Part shown: piece by piece, positions 34,871-44,119 of the stretch
Position numbering within the stretch: position 1 is the stretch's first letter
Layout of the letters: every line of letters starts with the position of its first letter
Origin: a bacterium
GTDB lineage: Bacteria; Cyanobacteriota; Vampirovibrionia; Obscuribacterales; Obscuribacteraceae
NCBI GenBank assembly: GCA_018062085.1
Contig: JAGOSY010000012.1
Coordinates: 97,259-161,258, forward strand
Reading direction: 5' to 3'
DNA length: 64,000 nucleotides
Made by a program: the position numbers and the translations under genes
Notes under the pieces: model-generated
What the model saw: only the letters and a program-made list of their open reading frames with translations
Told to the model about the DNA's origin: nothing
Databases searched by the model: none

Positions 34871-36160
34871 CTAGAGGGGTTTGTCTTTGGGCTCTATTTT
34901 TTTACTGCCGGCGATTGCAGCATTCGAAGAGCTTTCGCCAAGATTTTGCAGCTCTTCGTGTATAGATTGATCTAGCTTCTCAACGGCTTCGGCACCTGAC
35001 ATATCAACTAAGCCTTGGCGGAAGCGGTGGATATCATCACTAATAGCAATGACATCACGCTGAGCTTTGCGCACTGTATATTCCATATCAAGTTGCTTAG
35101 CAGCATCTTGATTAGCGCGGGCATCATTCTTCATATTGTTCAGTTCTTCAAAATCTGTGGTGGCACGATTGAGACCAATGATATTTCTCTTGTACTGACG
35201 ATAGTTGTCGACAAGCTTATCTGAAGTATTTCGCACCATTTGATAGAGCGAAATTAACTCGGCTTGGCCAAGTTGAGCTTTACGCTTGGCTTTGTCATCA
35301 ACAGCGCCCATGAGCTGACCAAGAGCTTGGTTGGCAAAGCTCTGTCCGGCGTACATCGCTTGGCTTGGTGCAATCATACCCATGGCGCCCACGGATCCAG
35401 CTAGAACACCACCAAGCATGCGGGTCATCACCGTGGCGGCATGGCCGCTATCGCTGGTTGGTACAAGTTTTTGGACAACAAATTGAATATCTGGTGAGCG
35501 GTTAAGAGTAGCGTCCCAGAGAGCGGCAATTTGCTTTTGCTCACTGGTTTCGAGAAACTCAGCTTTTTGTTGGGTTTCGTCTGCATTATCGATTAGTGCT
35601 AAGGGCATTGAGTTGGTGGCTTTAGCAGCGTCCATTGGTGTCTTGATCAAATCTTTGGCTTTCTTCGGCTTACCCATGCCCAACCAGCCTTTCTCTGGCT
35701 TCATGCTTTTAGCCGGAAGACCTTCGTTAGCGGTGGTGCCATTTGGCAAAAGATTTGATTCGCTCGCTTGAATTTTAAAAGTTGGTGTATCACTACTCTC
35801 TTCTGCTGGCTTAGCACTAGTGTCGCTGTCGTTGAGGCCAAACGGTTTGAGGTCTACACTCTTTGTAGCTTCAATTTTAGGCGTTTCTATGGCAGTAGCA
35901 GGAGCAGCTGTTGGATCTTGAGTAGCACTAGTGGTAATACCAGAATCGAGACCATCGTCTAGTCTTGTATTAAGAGGTAGCTGGAAGTTCCCTTTCTTTT
36001 GCCCCTTAGGCATAGACAGAGCCATGGCCTGCGAGCTTAGAGCTGCTGAGCCCAAGAGCATGACCGAGCAGGCCAGGCTGAAAACTTTGCGGGAGAAATG
36101 TACATTTGATTTGCTGGCGCTGGTTCTGACACCTAAGCTGGCAAACTTTTTTAAGAACAT
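34871..36160 (-). CDS. Secreted Ala/Lys-rich coiled-coil protein, unknown
   Basis: From the ATG at 36160 the product is 429 residues. It begins with a long basic lead and a signal peptide (FSLACSVMLLGSAALSSQAMA). A low-complexity Pro/Thr/Asp linker covers about 40-170. A helical region follows with SGHAATVMTRMLGGVLAGSVG and later coiled coil (TTDFEELNNMKNDARANQDA, AAKQLDMEYTVRKAQRDVI). I do not recognise the family. A GTG at 36184 is an alternative start; GAAAAGGA sits about 10 nt before the chosen ATG. It is first in the sppA-miaA run and may be an envelope structural protein. Confidence 0.55.
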   Translation of the reverse strand: MFLKKFASLGVRTSASKSNVHFSRKVFSLACSVMLLGSAALSSQAMALSMPKGQKKGNFQLPLNTRLDDGLDSGITTSATQDPTAAPATAIETPKIEATKSVDLKPFGLNDSDTSAKPAEESSDTPTFKIQASESNLLPNGTTANEGLPAKSMKPEKGWLGMGKPKKAKDLIKTPMDAAKATNSMPLALIDNADETQQKAEFLETSEQKQIAALWDATLNRSPDIQFVVQKLVPTSDSGHAATVMTRMLGGVLAGSVGAMGMIAPSQAMYAGQSFANQALGQLMGAVDDKAKRKAQLGQAELISLYQMVRNTSDKLVDNYRQYKRNIIGLNRATTDFEELNNMKNDARANQDAAKQLDMEYTVRKAQRDVIAISDDIHRFRQGLVDMSGAEAVEKLDQSIHEELQNLGESSSNAAIAGSKKIEPKDKPL

Positions 36161-36415
36161 TAAGTGGGTCCTTTTCTCTTTCACTAATTGTCTCTCGCAC
36201 TCGTATTTTTTTGCTTCATGTAATACGAAGACGTCGAAGTAGTTAGGAAGTTTCGGTGGCGAATTGGCAAATTCAAACTATTTGGACAAGATTCAATCTA
36301 CCTGTGCAAGCGTCAATATACCATGCGGCTATCTCTTTGAAAGTTACCTTTTGTCAATCTCAGTTGGCATCTTGAGATAATCTTGATATTTGCAATAAGC
36401 CCTTGGCAACCGCTT

Positions 36416-38005
36416 CTATGGTTTCTGTGAGGCTTTCATTGCGTACATTATTAGAGAAAGTAAAACTGCCATGGTCGAAACTTGCTCTAAGACATAGGGC
36501 ATGTTTTTCGTAAACAAATCTGGATTGCCCAGTAGTGGTACAAACACATATGCTTTGATGATTAAGGCAAAGGCTGCTGCTGCCATTAACAGTGGTGCCA
36601 TGGGGTTGGCACCGCCCCCAGCACCAGAGCTTCCGCGCCTGCCCGAAGGCGCCAAAACATCATCAATATCATCATCTATATCTATAGATGATGAACTGCG
36701 TCTGTCTGGTCTCGACATCCGTCTTTCCCGAGACTTATTGCGGCGGTCTTGTGGTCCTAATAATTCATCGTCATCATCATCATCTCCATTACCACTGCTA
36801 GAAAGTAGCTTAGAGCCGCGCAGTCCTTTCTTTACTGCTGTGTCGCTTTCGGGCACAGCAGTAGGGCTTGGTTGGGCGGGCTGTGGAGCCAAGGGAGCAG
36901 GCATTGGGGCGGGAGCTGGTGTAGGTATAGCGGCAGGCTGCACACCATAGTCATAGTGAGGGTTTTGAGCGGCCATGCCGAACTGTGAATTACTTGGGCT
37001 TGGTGCTGGCTTGGGTTCATACCTGGGTGCTGAGGTTGGCGCTGCTGGTGGCGAAGATGGAGATACAGGAGAAGACGGTGAATTTTGCGCAAAAGCTGGG
37101 TTGGCCGCTGGATAGGGGGCCGGAGTAGTTGGCGCTTGTTGTACTGGATATTGCTGTAGCGGAGCCGGTGCTTGAACTGGTATGGGAGCTGGAGCTGGAA
37201 TAGAATGTATCGGCGCTGCCGGTTGCGTAGATGGCGCTGCAGTGGGTGTTTTCGCTCTTGGGGTTTTGACCGCCAGCAGCGGTGAACGTAAAACGTTTGG
37301 GTCGTCTACATCATCTACTTCTTCGTCAAAGATCTCATCTTCATAATCGTCATCTGTGGCACCAAATATGGGCGAACGTAAGCGGTGATGAGCTTTGACC
37401 TGACCAGCAGCTTTACTGCTCATGCCTGGCTCTTCTGCTAAACCAGCTTCGGGGTCAAAGTCGTCTCCGCCTAGTAAAGGTGAGCGCAGACCCTTGCTCT
37501 GGTGTCTACCGGGTTCAAGTTTTGCTGTTGGGCTTGGTTCTTGCTCTTCGATGTCATGGCTGCGATGAGGAAAAGTGGATTTGTGTTCTTTACTTTTGCC
37601 ACCATCAGCACCGCCACCCAGAATAGGTGAACGCAGTCCACGAGACTTGGCGTCTCTTGGTTTAGGCTCAAAGGCTGGCTCTTCGTCTTCATCAGCACCA
37701 CCAAGCAATGGTGAGCGCAATCCTTTGCCCTTAGGTTTATTTAATACAGGTTGAACCTCTTCATCATCATCATCATCATCAAAATTATTATCAGCGTCTG
37801 AACCACCAAAGAGTGGTGAGCGTAACTTTGGTCGATGCTGCACTTGGGGCTCTATTGGGGCAGCATGTACAGGTGATTGAGCAGCTTGCTGAGCTGGAGA
37901 GGAATTGGTGATCAGGGGCTTGGCTGGGCTCAAGCGCCCGCCGCATTCTTTGCAAAACTGTGCAATGTCTTCGTTTGCGACCTGGCATATCTGGCACTGA
38001 ATCAC
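36416..38005 (-). CDS. Zinc-ribbon membrane protein with six LRSPLLGG-type repeats
   Basis: The 529-residue protein starts with a four-Cys zinc ribbon (CQIC... CKEC, residues 4-21). A disordered region follows in which the motif LRSP(L/I)(L/F)GG recurs at residues 61, 96, 124, 173, 209 and 239. Most copies are preceded by basic residues and followed by Asp/Glu runs. A Pro/Ala-rich linker, an Arg/Ser/Asp-rich part and two C-terminal membrane segments (PLLMAAAAFALIIKAYVFVP, VSTMAVLLSLIMYAM) complete it. The repeated motif is probably a docking or phosphorylation site for an unknown partner. No family is recognised. Confidence 0.6.
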   Translation of the reverse strand: MIQCQICQVANEDIAQFCKECGGRLSPAKPLITNSSPAQQAAQSPVHAAPIEPQVQHRPKLRSPLFGGSDADNNFDDDDDDEEVQPVLNKPKGKGLRSPLLGGADEDEEPAFEPKPRDAKSRGLRSPILGGGADGGKSKEHKSTFPHRSHDIEEQEPSPTAKLEPGRHQSKGLRSPLLGGDDFDPEAGLAEEPGMSSKAAGQVKAHHRLRSPIFGATDDDYEDEIFDEEVDDVDDPNVLRSPLLAVKTPRAKTPTAAPSTQPAAPIHSIPAPAPIPVQAPAPLQQYPVQQAPTTPAPYPAANPAFAQNSPSSPVSPSSPPAAPTSAPRYEPKPAPSPSNSQFGMAAQNPHYDYGVQPAAIPTPAPAPMPAPLAPQPAQPSPTAVPESDTAVKKGLRGSKLLSSSGNGDDDDDDELLGPQDRRNKSRERRMSRPDRRSSSSIDIDDDIDDVLAPSGRRGSSGAGGGANPMAPLLMAAAAFALIIKAYVFVPLLGNPDLFTKNMPYVLEQVSTMAVLLSLIMYAMKASQKP

Positions 38006-38398
38006 TGACGTCTCCTCATCGAGTTCGAGATGCCACTTTATACTGAGTAGCTCTGATCCAGTTTAATTCATCTATATATCGAAAGTTAAGTACTTTTTTC
38101 AATTCGCGCAATCTTGTTGTAATGCGGTTGTCAGTGCCTCTTCTCTAAGGGACCTGTTGATTTCTTGGAAGACGCTAATTATTTGAGGCTGCGCAAGTGT
38201 TAGACTGCCATGAGCTTCCGCTTGACTGCTCGGGTCAGTTCAGGATAACAGGTCAGATTACAGTTTAGGTTGGCGGTTAATAACCAAGCTCGTTATGATG
38301 CCTGTAAGTTAGTTAGTTAGTCTGTAAGTAAGTTAATAGTCCGGCAGGCAGTTAGTTAACAGATTGACGATTCTCTCAAATATAGGGATAGAAAATAA
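38006..38398. other. Divergent intergenic region with GTTA-type short repeats
   Basis: About 390 bp separate the LRSPLLGG protein (minus) and the envelope protein (plus). AT-rich stretches at 38060-38110 could hold promoters. At 38301-38361 the sequence is made of AGTTAGTT-type units with two CTGTAAGT copies (38302 and 38322). No ORF or RNA gene was seen. Confidence 0.45.
38301..38361. repeat. Imperfect 4-bp-period repeat (AGTTAGTT units)
   Basis: CTGTAAGTTAGTTAGTTAG, then CTGTAAGTAAGTTA and CAGTTAGTTAAC occur within 61 bp just upstream of the envelope protein gene. Such a tract can be a slippage site or a regulatory binding array. Confidence 0.5.
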
Positions 38399-39514
38399 AT
38401 GTTGAGTTCTAAGGCTATATGTTTGGCAGCTAGTTTGATGCTTGCCGTTTCACCTGCCACCACTTGTGCGGTTTTGGCAGCCGACCCGCAACTCAACTTT
38501 AAAATCTATAGCCCTCAAGATCCGCCAGCTGAGAGCCCTTCTGCTGATGCTCCTAAGAGTGATTCGTCTGATAACCCTAGTGCTGCAACCAGTGCTGCCA
38601 GCGCTCCAGCTGACTCATCGATTTTTGAAGAAGAAGCGGCTAAGGCTGCTCCAGTAGTAGCGCCAGTGAAAGAGACGCCTGTAGTTGACACGACTCCTAC
38701 TAGTGCTAACGCTCCAGCTGAGTCATTAGCTGAACCTCTTACAACACCAGGCGCCGAGCCAGTCGCTGAAACGGCCAAACCTACCAATACTGATGCCGCT
38801 ACCGAGACCACTGCGGAGGCTGTGCCAGAAGCTAAAGTTGAAACTAGTGCTGAAAGCGAAACTAAAACTACAACTACAACAAGTGTCGCAAACAAAGACT
38901 CCAAAGTATTACAGGGCTACATTCGTGTTGTTCCTACCGGTACAAAAATTCCAATTGTTATGGATACAGCCGTAGACTCTGATACCAGTCAGGAAGGCGA
39001 TGAGTTCTCTGCCCGTACCTCAGAAGATTTGACCATTGATGGCAGCACCGTAGTGCCAGCTGGTTCGATCATAAAAGGTCGTATTGCTACTTTGAATTCA
39101 CCACGCGCATTAAATAGATCTGGTTCGGTAGCCCTTAAGTTCGATAACATCACCACTCCAGATAATCGCCAAATCCCTCTGGTTGCTACCATTGTTGCTC
39201 GTGGTGGGGTTGTCCATGCTCGCCGCGGTATGAAAGATATTGCCATCGATACTGGTACAGTTGCCCTGCCCTTCGTCGCTGGTTTGGCTATTGGTGCTTT
39301 AGCTGGAAATAGCTCCAATTCTTCAAATAGTGTCAACAATAACAACAGCAGCAGTGGTATGAGCCAAGGTGCGGCTGCGGCTCTTGGTGCTGGCATCGGT
39401 CTAGCGGTTGGTATTGCTGTTCTTTGCGCCAAGAAAGGTAAGAAGATTGAGGTTCGTCCTGGCGATGAACTAAAAATTGAACTTGCTGAAGAACTGCGCA
39501 TGCCCACAATGTAG
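38399..39514 (+). CDS. Secreted envelope protein with TrbI/VirB10-like beta domain
   Basis: The 371-residue protein has a signal peptide (AICLAASLMLAVSPATTCA). A linker of about 130 residues rich in Ala, Glu, Pro and Thr follows, then a beta-rich domain with VVPTGTKIPIVMDTAVDSDT, GDEFSARTSEDLTIDG and TVVPAGSIIKGRIATLNSPR. The pattern G-T-x-I-P...G-D-x-F-x-A-x-x-x-x-x-D...V-P-A-G-S resembles the TrbI/VirB10-like domain seen in many lone envelope proteins. A Gly-rich hydrophobic segment (ALGAGIGLAVGIAVLC) near 340 could span or insert in a membrane. A strong terminator follows. Confidence 0.65.
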   Translation: MLSSKAICLAASLMLAVSPATTCAVLAADPQLNFKIYSPQDPPAESPSADAPKSDSSDNPSAATSAASAPADSSIFEEEAAKAAPVVAPVKETPVVDTTPTSANAPAESLAEPLTTPGAEPVAETAKPTNTDAATETTAEAVPEAKVETSAESETKTTTTTSVANKDSKVLQGYIRVVPTGTKIPIVMDTAVDSDTSQEGDEFSARTSEDLTIDGSTVVPAGSIIKGRIATLNSPRALNRSGSVALKFDNITTPDNRQIPLVATIVARGGVVHARRGMKDIAIDTGTVALPFVAGLAIGALAGNSSNSSNSVNNNNSSSGMSQGAAAALGAGIGLAVGIAVLCAKKGKKIEVRPGDELKIELAEELRMPTM

Positions 39515-39577
39515 TTTGATACAAGCATAGATAGAATGTTTTAAAAGCCAAATGGCCCCTCATGACAGATAGCATGC

Positions 39578-39607
39578 AAAACAGGTTCCTTATAGGAGCC
39601 TGTTTTT
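39578..39607 (+). terminator. Intrinsic terminator after the envelope protein gene
   Basis: AAAACAGGTTCC pairs with GGAGCCTGTTTT (one wobble) around TTATA, and the 3' arm runs into TTTTTG. Confidence 0.85.
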
Positions 39608-39766
39608 GTCTTGAGAATAAATAGAGGGAAAACCCTGTACTAAGCTCAGTCAAAACGGGCTTAAGTTAGCGCGCTTTGAAGTTATAGAGTAGAGAAGGTC
39701 CGAAACCAAATTTTCAAAACTGAAATTTGTGTTCGTTATTGGTTTTCCAACAGCGCAGGACTAATC

Positions 39767-41458
39767 ATGCCTATATATACACCTTATGCAAATGCGGCAG
39801 AACCACAGCGCGACGCCAATTTGGCTTGCGGCATGTCGATGCTGTTACCGGGCTTAGGTCAGCTCTACAACAAAGAGCGGCGCAAAGCACTATTCTTTAT
39901 GGCTACTGGATGCCTTAACTATCTGCTTTTGCTTGTGTTGATTTTTGCACCGCATATTATGCACTCGCTCACAGTCTTTGGCACAGCTAACCAAGTTCGA
40001 CTCAATAAAGCTTTGGCCCTGTCACTGACTCAGTTGCAGCTTGGTTCTGGTGCGTGCTTCGCCCTCATTACTTTGTTCATTGGTTTTTCAATATTTGCAG
40101 CTCGCGATGCCTATGATAGAGCCCAATATTTTAAGCGAGCTGCTATCTATCGCGACTATGTTGTCGGTATGCCCGAGGCCACTAGCGGCTCTTACATCTT
40201 TCACATTAGTCTGCTTGCCTCTTGCTTCGTTCTCGCTTTCTTCTTTTTAATTCCGGCACCACCACAATCGCAAATCACCGAAATTGAGTTCAAACAGGCT
40301 GAAGAGAATACCAAAGAGCCTGAGAAAACCAAAAATCTTGCAGAGAGTAATTCTAAGGCTGGTGGTAAACGCGACCATAGTAGACCATCTGCCCTGGCAG
40401 CTTCTTCTTCTTCTTCTTCTTCTTCTTCTTCTTCTTCTTCAGCGCGACAAGTACAAGCTCGAACAGCCCCTCAGGCCCCTGCTCAACCGTTGGCACAGGC
40501 TGCTAGCGCGCCGTCGGCTTCTCGATCGTCTCAGTCTGCGCCGCCCACACCGCAGCCCACTCTGCAAAGGCTAGCTCAGGCTTTGCTTCAACCTAAGCCG
40601 GTCTCAGCACCTCCAGTTAGTTATGCTCCAAGTTTTACACCCAGTCAGAACTTAAGGGCTAACAATAGTGCGCCACTACCAGCAGTGCCCACATTGTTGG
40701 CGTCGTCGTCATTGCCGGCTTTAAATGTACCGAGGCCATCTCTTGCGATACCAACCAGCTCAGCTTCCAGCAATTTGAATTTACCTAAATTGCCAGCTTT
40801 GCCTACGCTTAGTCTGGGTAGCAGCGCCGGCGTGAAGATTGCTTCTGTGCCTGGAATTGCTGCCTCATCTGGAGCTAGCGGCGGCCCCGTGATGCCGCTT
40901 CCGGTGGGCATACGCTCAAATAATGGCAAATCTGGTACAGCACCAGCTCCGAGCCGCTCTGGCCTTGGCAATGGGCCTGACAGTCCAACTGGCTCAGCTG
41001 GGAATGGTCCAGCGGTCGCACCTTCTTTGAGCCGTCAAGGTACAGGCCCTAACCCGGGCAATCAAAATGGTCAAAATAAGAACGGCAGCGGTGATTTGTC
41101 AAATCCTGATACAGGGAAAGGCAAAGAGGGCCTAAGAACAGTAAGGGATGTTGATTTTGGGCCATATATGGCAGAGTTACAGCGGCGCATAAAGCGTGCC
41201 TGGTTTCCACCCAGAGATGCACGTTCTAAGCGAGTCAAGGTAATTTTCAAAGTGCACGGCAATGGCGAGATGACTAATTTACGCTTGGCTAATTCTTCTG
41301 GTTTAACTGCTGCTGATGAAGCTGCCCTTAAGGCCATTGAAACCGCCGCGCCTTTTCATCATTTGCCAGTTGGGGCACCGGGCGATGTCGACATCGAATT
41401 TACCTTTGATTACAACGTCTTCAATGGAGGCGGTACTGGCACCTTTAGATCCTTTTGA
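39767..41458 (+). CDS. TonB-like protein 1 with polytopic N-terminal domain
   Basis: The 563-residue protein is unlike classical TonB. Its N-terminal about 165 residues contain [20 protein letters not shown] and about three to four membrane segments ([56 protein letters not shown]). A Ser/Pro/Ala-rich linker of about 280 residues follows, including 13 consecutive Ser. The C-terminal about 100 residues are a TonB-type domain ([47 protein letters not shown]). It is the first gene of a tonB-tonB-exbB-exbD set, so it likely transduces proton-motive force to an outer-membrane partner. Confidence 0.8.
   Translation: MPIYTPYANAAEPQRDANLACGMSMLLPGLGQLYNKERRKALFFMATGCLNYLLLLVLIFAPHIMHSLTVFGTANQVRLNKALALSLTQLQLGSGACFALITLFIGFSIFAARDAYDRAQYFKRAAIYRDYVVGMPEATSGSYIFHISLLASCFVLAFFFLIPAPPQSQITEIEFKQAEENTKEPEKTKNLAESNSKAGGKRDHSRPSALAASSSSSSSSSSSSSARQVQARTAPQAPAQPLAQAASAPSASRSSQSAPPTPQPTLQRLAQALLQPKPVSAPPVSYAPSFTPSQNLRANNSAPLPAVPTLLASSSLPALNVPRPSLAIPTSSASSNLNLPKLPALPTLSLGSSAGVKIASVPGIAASSGASGGPVMPLPVGIRSNNGKSGTAPAPSRSGLGNGPDSPTGSAGNGPAVAPSLSRQGTGPNPGNQNGQNKNGSGDLSNPDTGKGKEGLRTVRDVDFGPYMAELQRRIKRAWFPPRDARSKRVKVIFKVHGNGEMTNLRLANSSGLTAADEAALKAIETAAPFHHLPVGAPGDVDIEFTFDYNVFNGGGTGTFRSF
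40403..40441 (+). repeat. Trinucleotide TCT microsatellite coding for polyserine
   Basis: Twelve TCT codons in a row plus TCA encode 13 Ser in the TonB-like linker. The copy number can change by slippage without breaking the frame, altering linker length. Confidence 0.9.
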
Positions 41459-41762
41459 TCAATTTGATCTAGCTTTTCTTAGCTGTAGTCATTGCCCTGG
41501 GGTAAACCCCGGGCAATGACTAGCAAAAAAGGGTTAGCTAGCGCTTGATGCAGAAGATATAGTGTTGTTACTGACAATAAGTTGCCAGTAGTAGGCGGTT
41601 GGAATTTTCAGACAAGCTTTGATACCCGGGCCAGGCTAGTGTCTGTTGTGCTACACTCAAGACCTCTAGTATCAATTTATAGATGCTACGGTTAAGCACC
41701 CTCTTAAAATTACCAGCTGCGCAAATACTTAGACAAAGACGGTAGAAGCGTAGGACAAATTC
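41459..41762 (+). other. Intergenic region between the two tonB-like genes
   Basis: About 300 bp hold a strong hairpin near the start (listed separately) and a presumed promoter for the second gene. No ORF or RNA gene was seen in the remainder. Confidence 0.4.
41486..41522 (+). terminator. Strong hairpin after tonB-like gene 1
   Basis: TAGTCATTGCCC and GGGCAATGACTA form a 12-bp stem extended by GGGG/CCCC with one bulged T and a TAAA loop. No T tract follows (AGCAAAAAAG), so it may be a factor-assisted terminator or a processing site. Confidence 0.65.
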
Positions 41763-43370
41763 ATGACTGCAGCATCACCTAGACAACAAGGCACACAGCG
41801 AGATCCCAACATGGCCGGGGGGATGTCTCTCATCTTGCCTGGTTTAGGTCAGCTATACAACGGCGAGCAGCGCAAAGGCCTGCTTTTCATGCTGGTTGGC
41901 GTGATCAACTATATATGTTTCTTGGGTTTGATTTTTGCTACCCCACTAATGGCTTCTTTGAAGAGCTTTGGTGAAGGTAACCAGATGAAGTTAAACGGCG
42001 CTCTGGCCGATTCGTTGACCCAATTACAAATTGGCTCTGGCGCTTCATTTATGCTAATCGGCTTGTTCTTGTCGTTTGCTGTTTTTGCTGCTCGTGATGC
42101 CTTTGATAAAGCCTCGCACCTCCAGCGTAAATCGCTATATCACGATTACTTCTTAGAAATGCCTGAGGCCACTAGTGGCTCATATATATTCCATATAAGT
42201 ATTTTTCTTACCTGTTTCTTGCTGGCCTTTTTCTTTTTGATTCCACCGCCGCCGAGATCGCAGATTACTGATATCGAGTTTATTCAAAACGAAGAAAACA
42301 CCAAGACTCCGCCAAAAACACAAAAGCGTGCCGCCCACAATTCACAAGCTGGTGGCAAGCACGATCCAAATAAACCTTCGGTACAACCTTCACCAGCTCC
42401 TAAGGCGCCAAGCAAGGCTCAAGAGCAGACTAAACCAACTGAGGCCAAGCCTAGTCAGTCTAAGCCTACTCCTACTCCTTCGCCCACCCCATCACCTACT
42501 CCTTCGCCGCGGCCAACTCCACGTCCTAGCCCTACTCCTTCGCCGTCGCCTAGCCCATCTCCTACTCCTTCCCCAAGCCCATCTCCGAGCCCATCGCCTT
42601 CGCCAGCTCCGAAGATGCCTAATCCATTTTTCCATCCTTCCGCAGCTCCCTCTCCGAGCCCATCTCCGTCGCCTGTATCAATGCCTAAAATTGGTGGTTC
42701 TTCTATCGCCCCTATGCCTAAAGCAGGCGTAGGCGCTGGTTCTGCTAGTGCGCCTGGTCCGGCTCCGACCCCTATTAATATTGCTTCTACCTCCGGTTTG
42801 TCCGGCGGTGGTGGTCCTCCTACTCCAGTGCCAGTCGGCGGTGGAGCTAGATCACTCGGTGGTGGTAGCGGTCCAGGACCATCCCCTGCTCCTACTCGCG
42901 CTGGCCGTGGTTCTGGTGGTGGTGGCGCAGCCGGTGGCGGCTCACCGGGTATAGCAGTAGCTCCCTCTGTTGCGCGTGCGCCTGGTGGCGGTGGCGGCAG
43001 CGGCGAGGCGGGCAACCCTGATGATGGCAAAGGCCGACCATCTGTGGCAGCTCGTGCTGACGTAGACTTCGGACCATACATGGCCGATTTGCAGAGAAGA
43101 ATTAAGCGCGCTTGGTTCCCGCCGAAAGGTAATGAATCTAAGCGAGTCAAAGTTGTTTTCAAGGTGCACAAAGATGGTCAGATGACCAACTTGAGAATGG
43201 TCACTTCATCTGGCTTAACAATAGCCGACCAGGCCGCTTTGAAAGCAGTTGAGAATGCTGCTCCCTTCAGACCGCTTCCTGCCGGAGCGCCTGATGATGT
43301 AGATATTGAGTTCACCTTTGACTACAACGTATTCAATGGTGGTGGTGTCGGGAAATTCCGTAATTTCTGA
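41763..43370 (+). CDS. TonB-like protein 2 with polytopic N-terminal domain
   Basis: This paralogue (535 residues) shares with TonB-like 1 the N-terminal [20 protein letters not shown] block, the same membrane segments, the [12 protein letters not shown] stretch and the C-terminal domain ([48 protein letters not shown]). The linker differs: it is dominated by Pro-Ser and Pro-Thr dipeptides (about residues 235-300) and Gly/Pro-rich sequence, giving a stiff extended rod suited to crossing the periplasm. It lies 79 bp before exbB. Confidence 0.82.
   Translation: MTAASPRQQGTQRDPNMAGGMSLILPGLGQLYNGEQRKGLLFMLVGVINYICFLGLIFATPLMASLKSFGEGNQMKLNGALADSLTQLQIGSGASFMLIGLFLSFAVFAARDAFDKASHLQRKSLYHDYFLEMPEATSGSYIFHISIFLTCFLLAFFFLIPPPPRSQITDIEFIQNEENTKTPPKTQKRAAHNSQAGGKHDPNKPSVQPSPAPKAPSKAQEQTKPTEAKPSQSKPTPTPSPTPSPTPSPRPTPRPSPTPSPSPSPSPTPSPSPSPSPSPSPAPKMPNPFFHPSAAPSPSPSPSPVSMPKIGGSSIAPMPKAGVGAGSASAPGPAPTPINIASTSGLSGGGGPPTPVPVGGGARSLGGGSGPGPSPAPTRAGRGSGGGGAAGGGSPGIAVAPSVARAPGGGGGSGEAGNPDDGKGRPSVAARADVDFGPYMADLQRRIKRAWFPPKGNESKRVKVVFKVHKDGQMTNLRMVTSSGLTIADQAALKAVENAAPFRPLPAGAPDDVDIEFTFDYNVFNGGGVGKFRNF
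42470..42606 (+). repeat. Pro-Ser/Pro-Thr coding repeat
   Basis: CCTACTCCTTCGCC- and CCATCTCCGAGC-type units encode PTPSPSPSP runs in the second TonB-like protein. A shorter patch of the same units recurs at 42648-42675. The mixed codons suggest an older, selected repeat. Confidence 0.75.
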
Positions 43371-43449
43371 TAGACTCGTCAGGGTCTGTTGGCGCATGTA
43401 AGTAAACTGTTGGAGTGGCCAGCAAATAAGGAGATGTTGATAAACGTTT

Positions 43450-44085
43450 ATGGAAAGTAAATTCCTCCAATACTTCATCGAATTCATGATTCATGACTGG
43501 TTTGCTTCCATTCCGATCACGATTTGTTCGGTGTTGACAATTGCCGTTACTGTTGAGCGCTACATGTACTATCAACAGAATCGTCGCGATGTCACTCAAT
43601 TTATCCATACTCTGCAAAGATATTTGGAAACCAATGACCTACAGAAGGCGCAAAAATCTTGCAGTCAATTAGGTGGAGTTATCGGTGAAGTTGCTGAAGA
43701 AGGCGTTCGCTTGATGGCTGACCAAAAAGAAGATTTCTCCAAGGCCTTTGACATCACTGTCGGCTTGGTATCACGAAAGTTAGAGAAGCACTTAGCTGTA
43801 CTTGGAACCATTGGTGCGACTTGTCCGTTCATCGGCCTTTTCGGAACAGTGGTAGGGGTTGTATTCACCCTTGACCAACTAGGCGCATCTGGTGGCGGTA
43901 CTCCGGTGGTTGTAACCGGTGTGGCTAAAGCTCTGATTGCAACTGGTTATGGTCTGATCGTTTCGATTATGGCGGTTATTTTCAACAACACATACACTAA
44001 TACTGTAAAGCGTTTCAACGATGACTTCTTGTTGCTCAAACTGCTCTTCTTGAGCTTTGTTGGCCACGAAGCAGCTACACACTAA
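43450..44085 (+). CDS. exbB: MotA/TolQ/ExbB proton channel protein
   Basis: The 211-residue protein has the three membrane segments of ExbB/TolQ (about 16-34, 115-140 and 150-175) with the family block VLGTIGATCPFIGLFGTVVGVVFT (split at about 117-140) and later GVAKALIATGYGLIVSIMAVI. With ExbD it forms the proton-driven motor that energises TonB proteins. It is followed by exbD after 34 bp and preceded by two TonB-like genes. Confidence 0.93.
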   Translation: MESKFLQYFIEFMIHDWFASIPITICSVLTIAVTVERYMYYQQNRRDVTQFIHTLQRYLETNDLQKAQKSCSQLGGVIGEVAEEGVRLMADQKEDFSKAFDITVGLVSRKLEKHLAVLGTIGATCPFIGLFGTVVGVVFTLDQLGASGGGTPVVVTGVAKALIATGYGLIVSIMAVIFNNTYTNTVKRFNDDFLLLKLLFLSFVGHEAATH

Positions 44086-44119
44086 GCTTCGTATTAGAAG
44101 AAGTAGAGGGAGGTAAGCC

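Noticed and set aside
38515..39528. Minus-strand Val/Ser/Ala-rich ORFs over the envelope protein gene
   Set aside because: They are shadows of the Ala/Glu/Thr-rich linker and beta domain with no start signal.
42455..43171. Minus-strand Gly/Pro-rich ORF opposite the second TonB-like gene
   Set aside because: It arises from the proline-rich repeat read backwards; the plus-strand gene has clear membrane and TonB domains.
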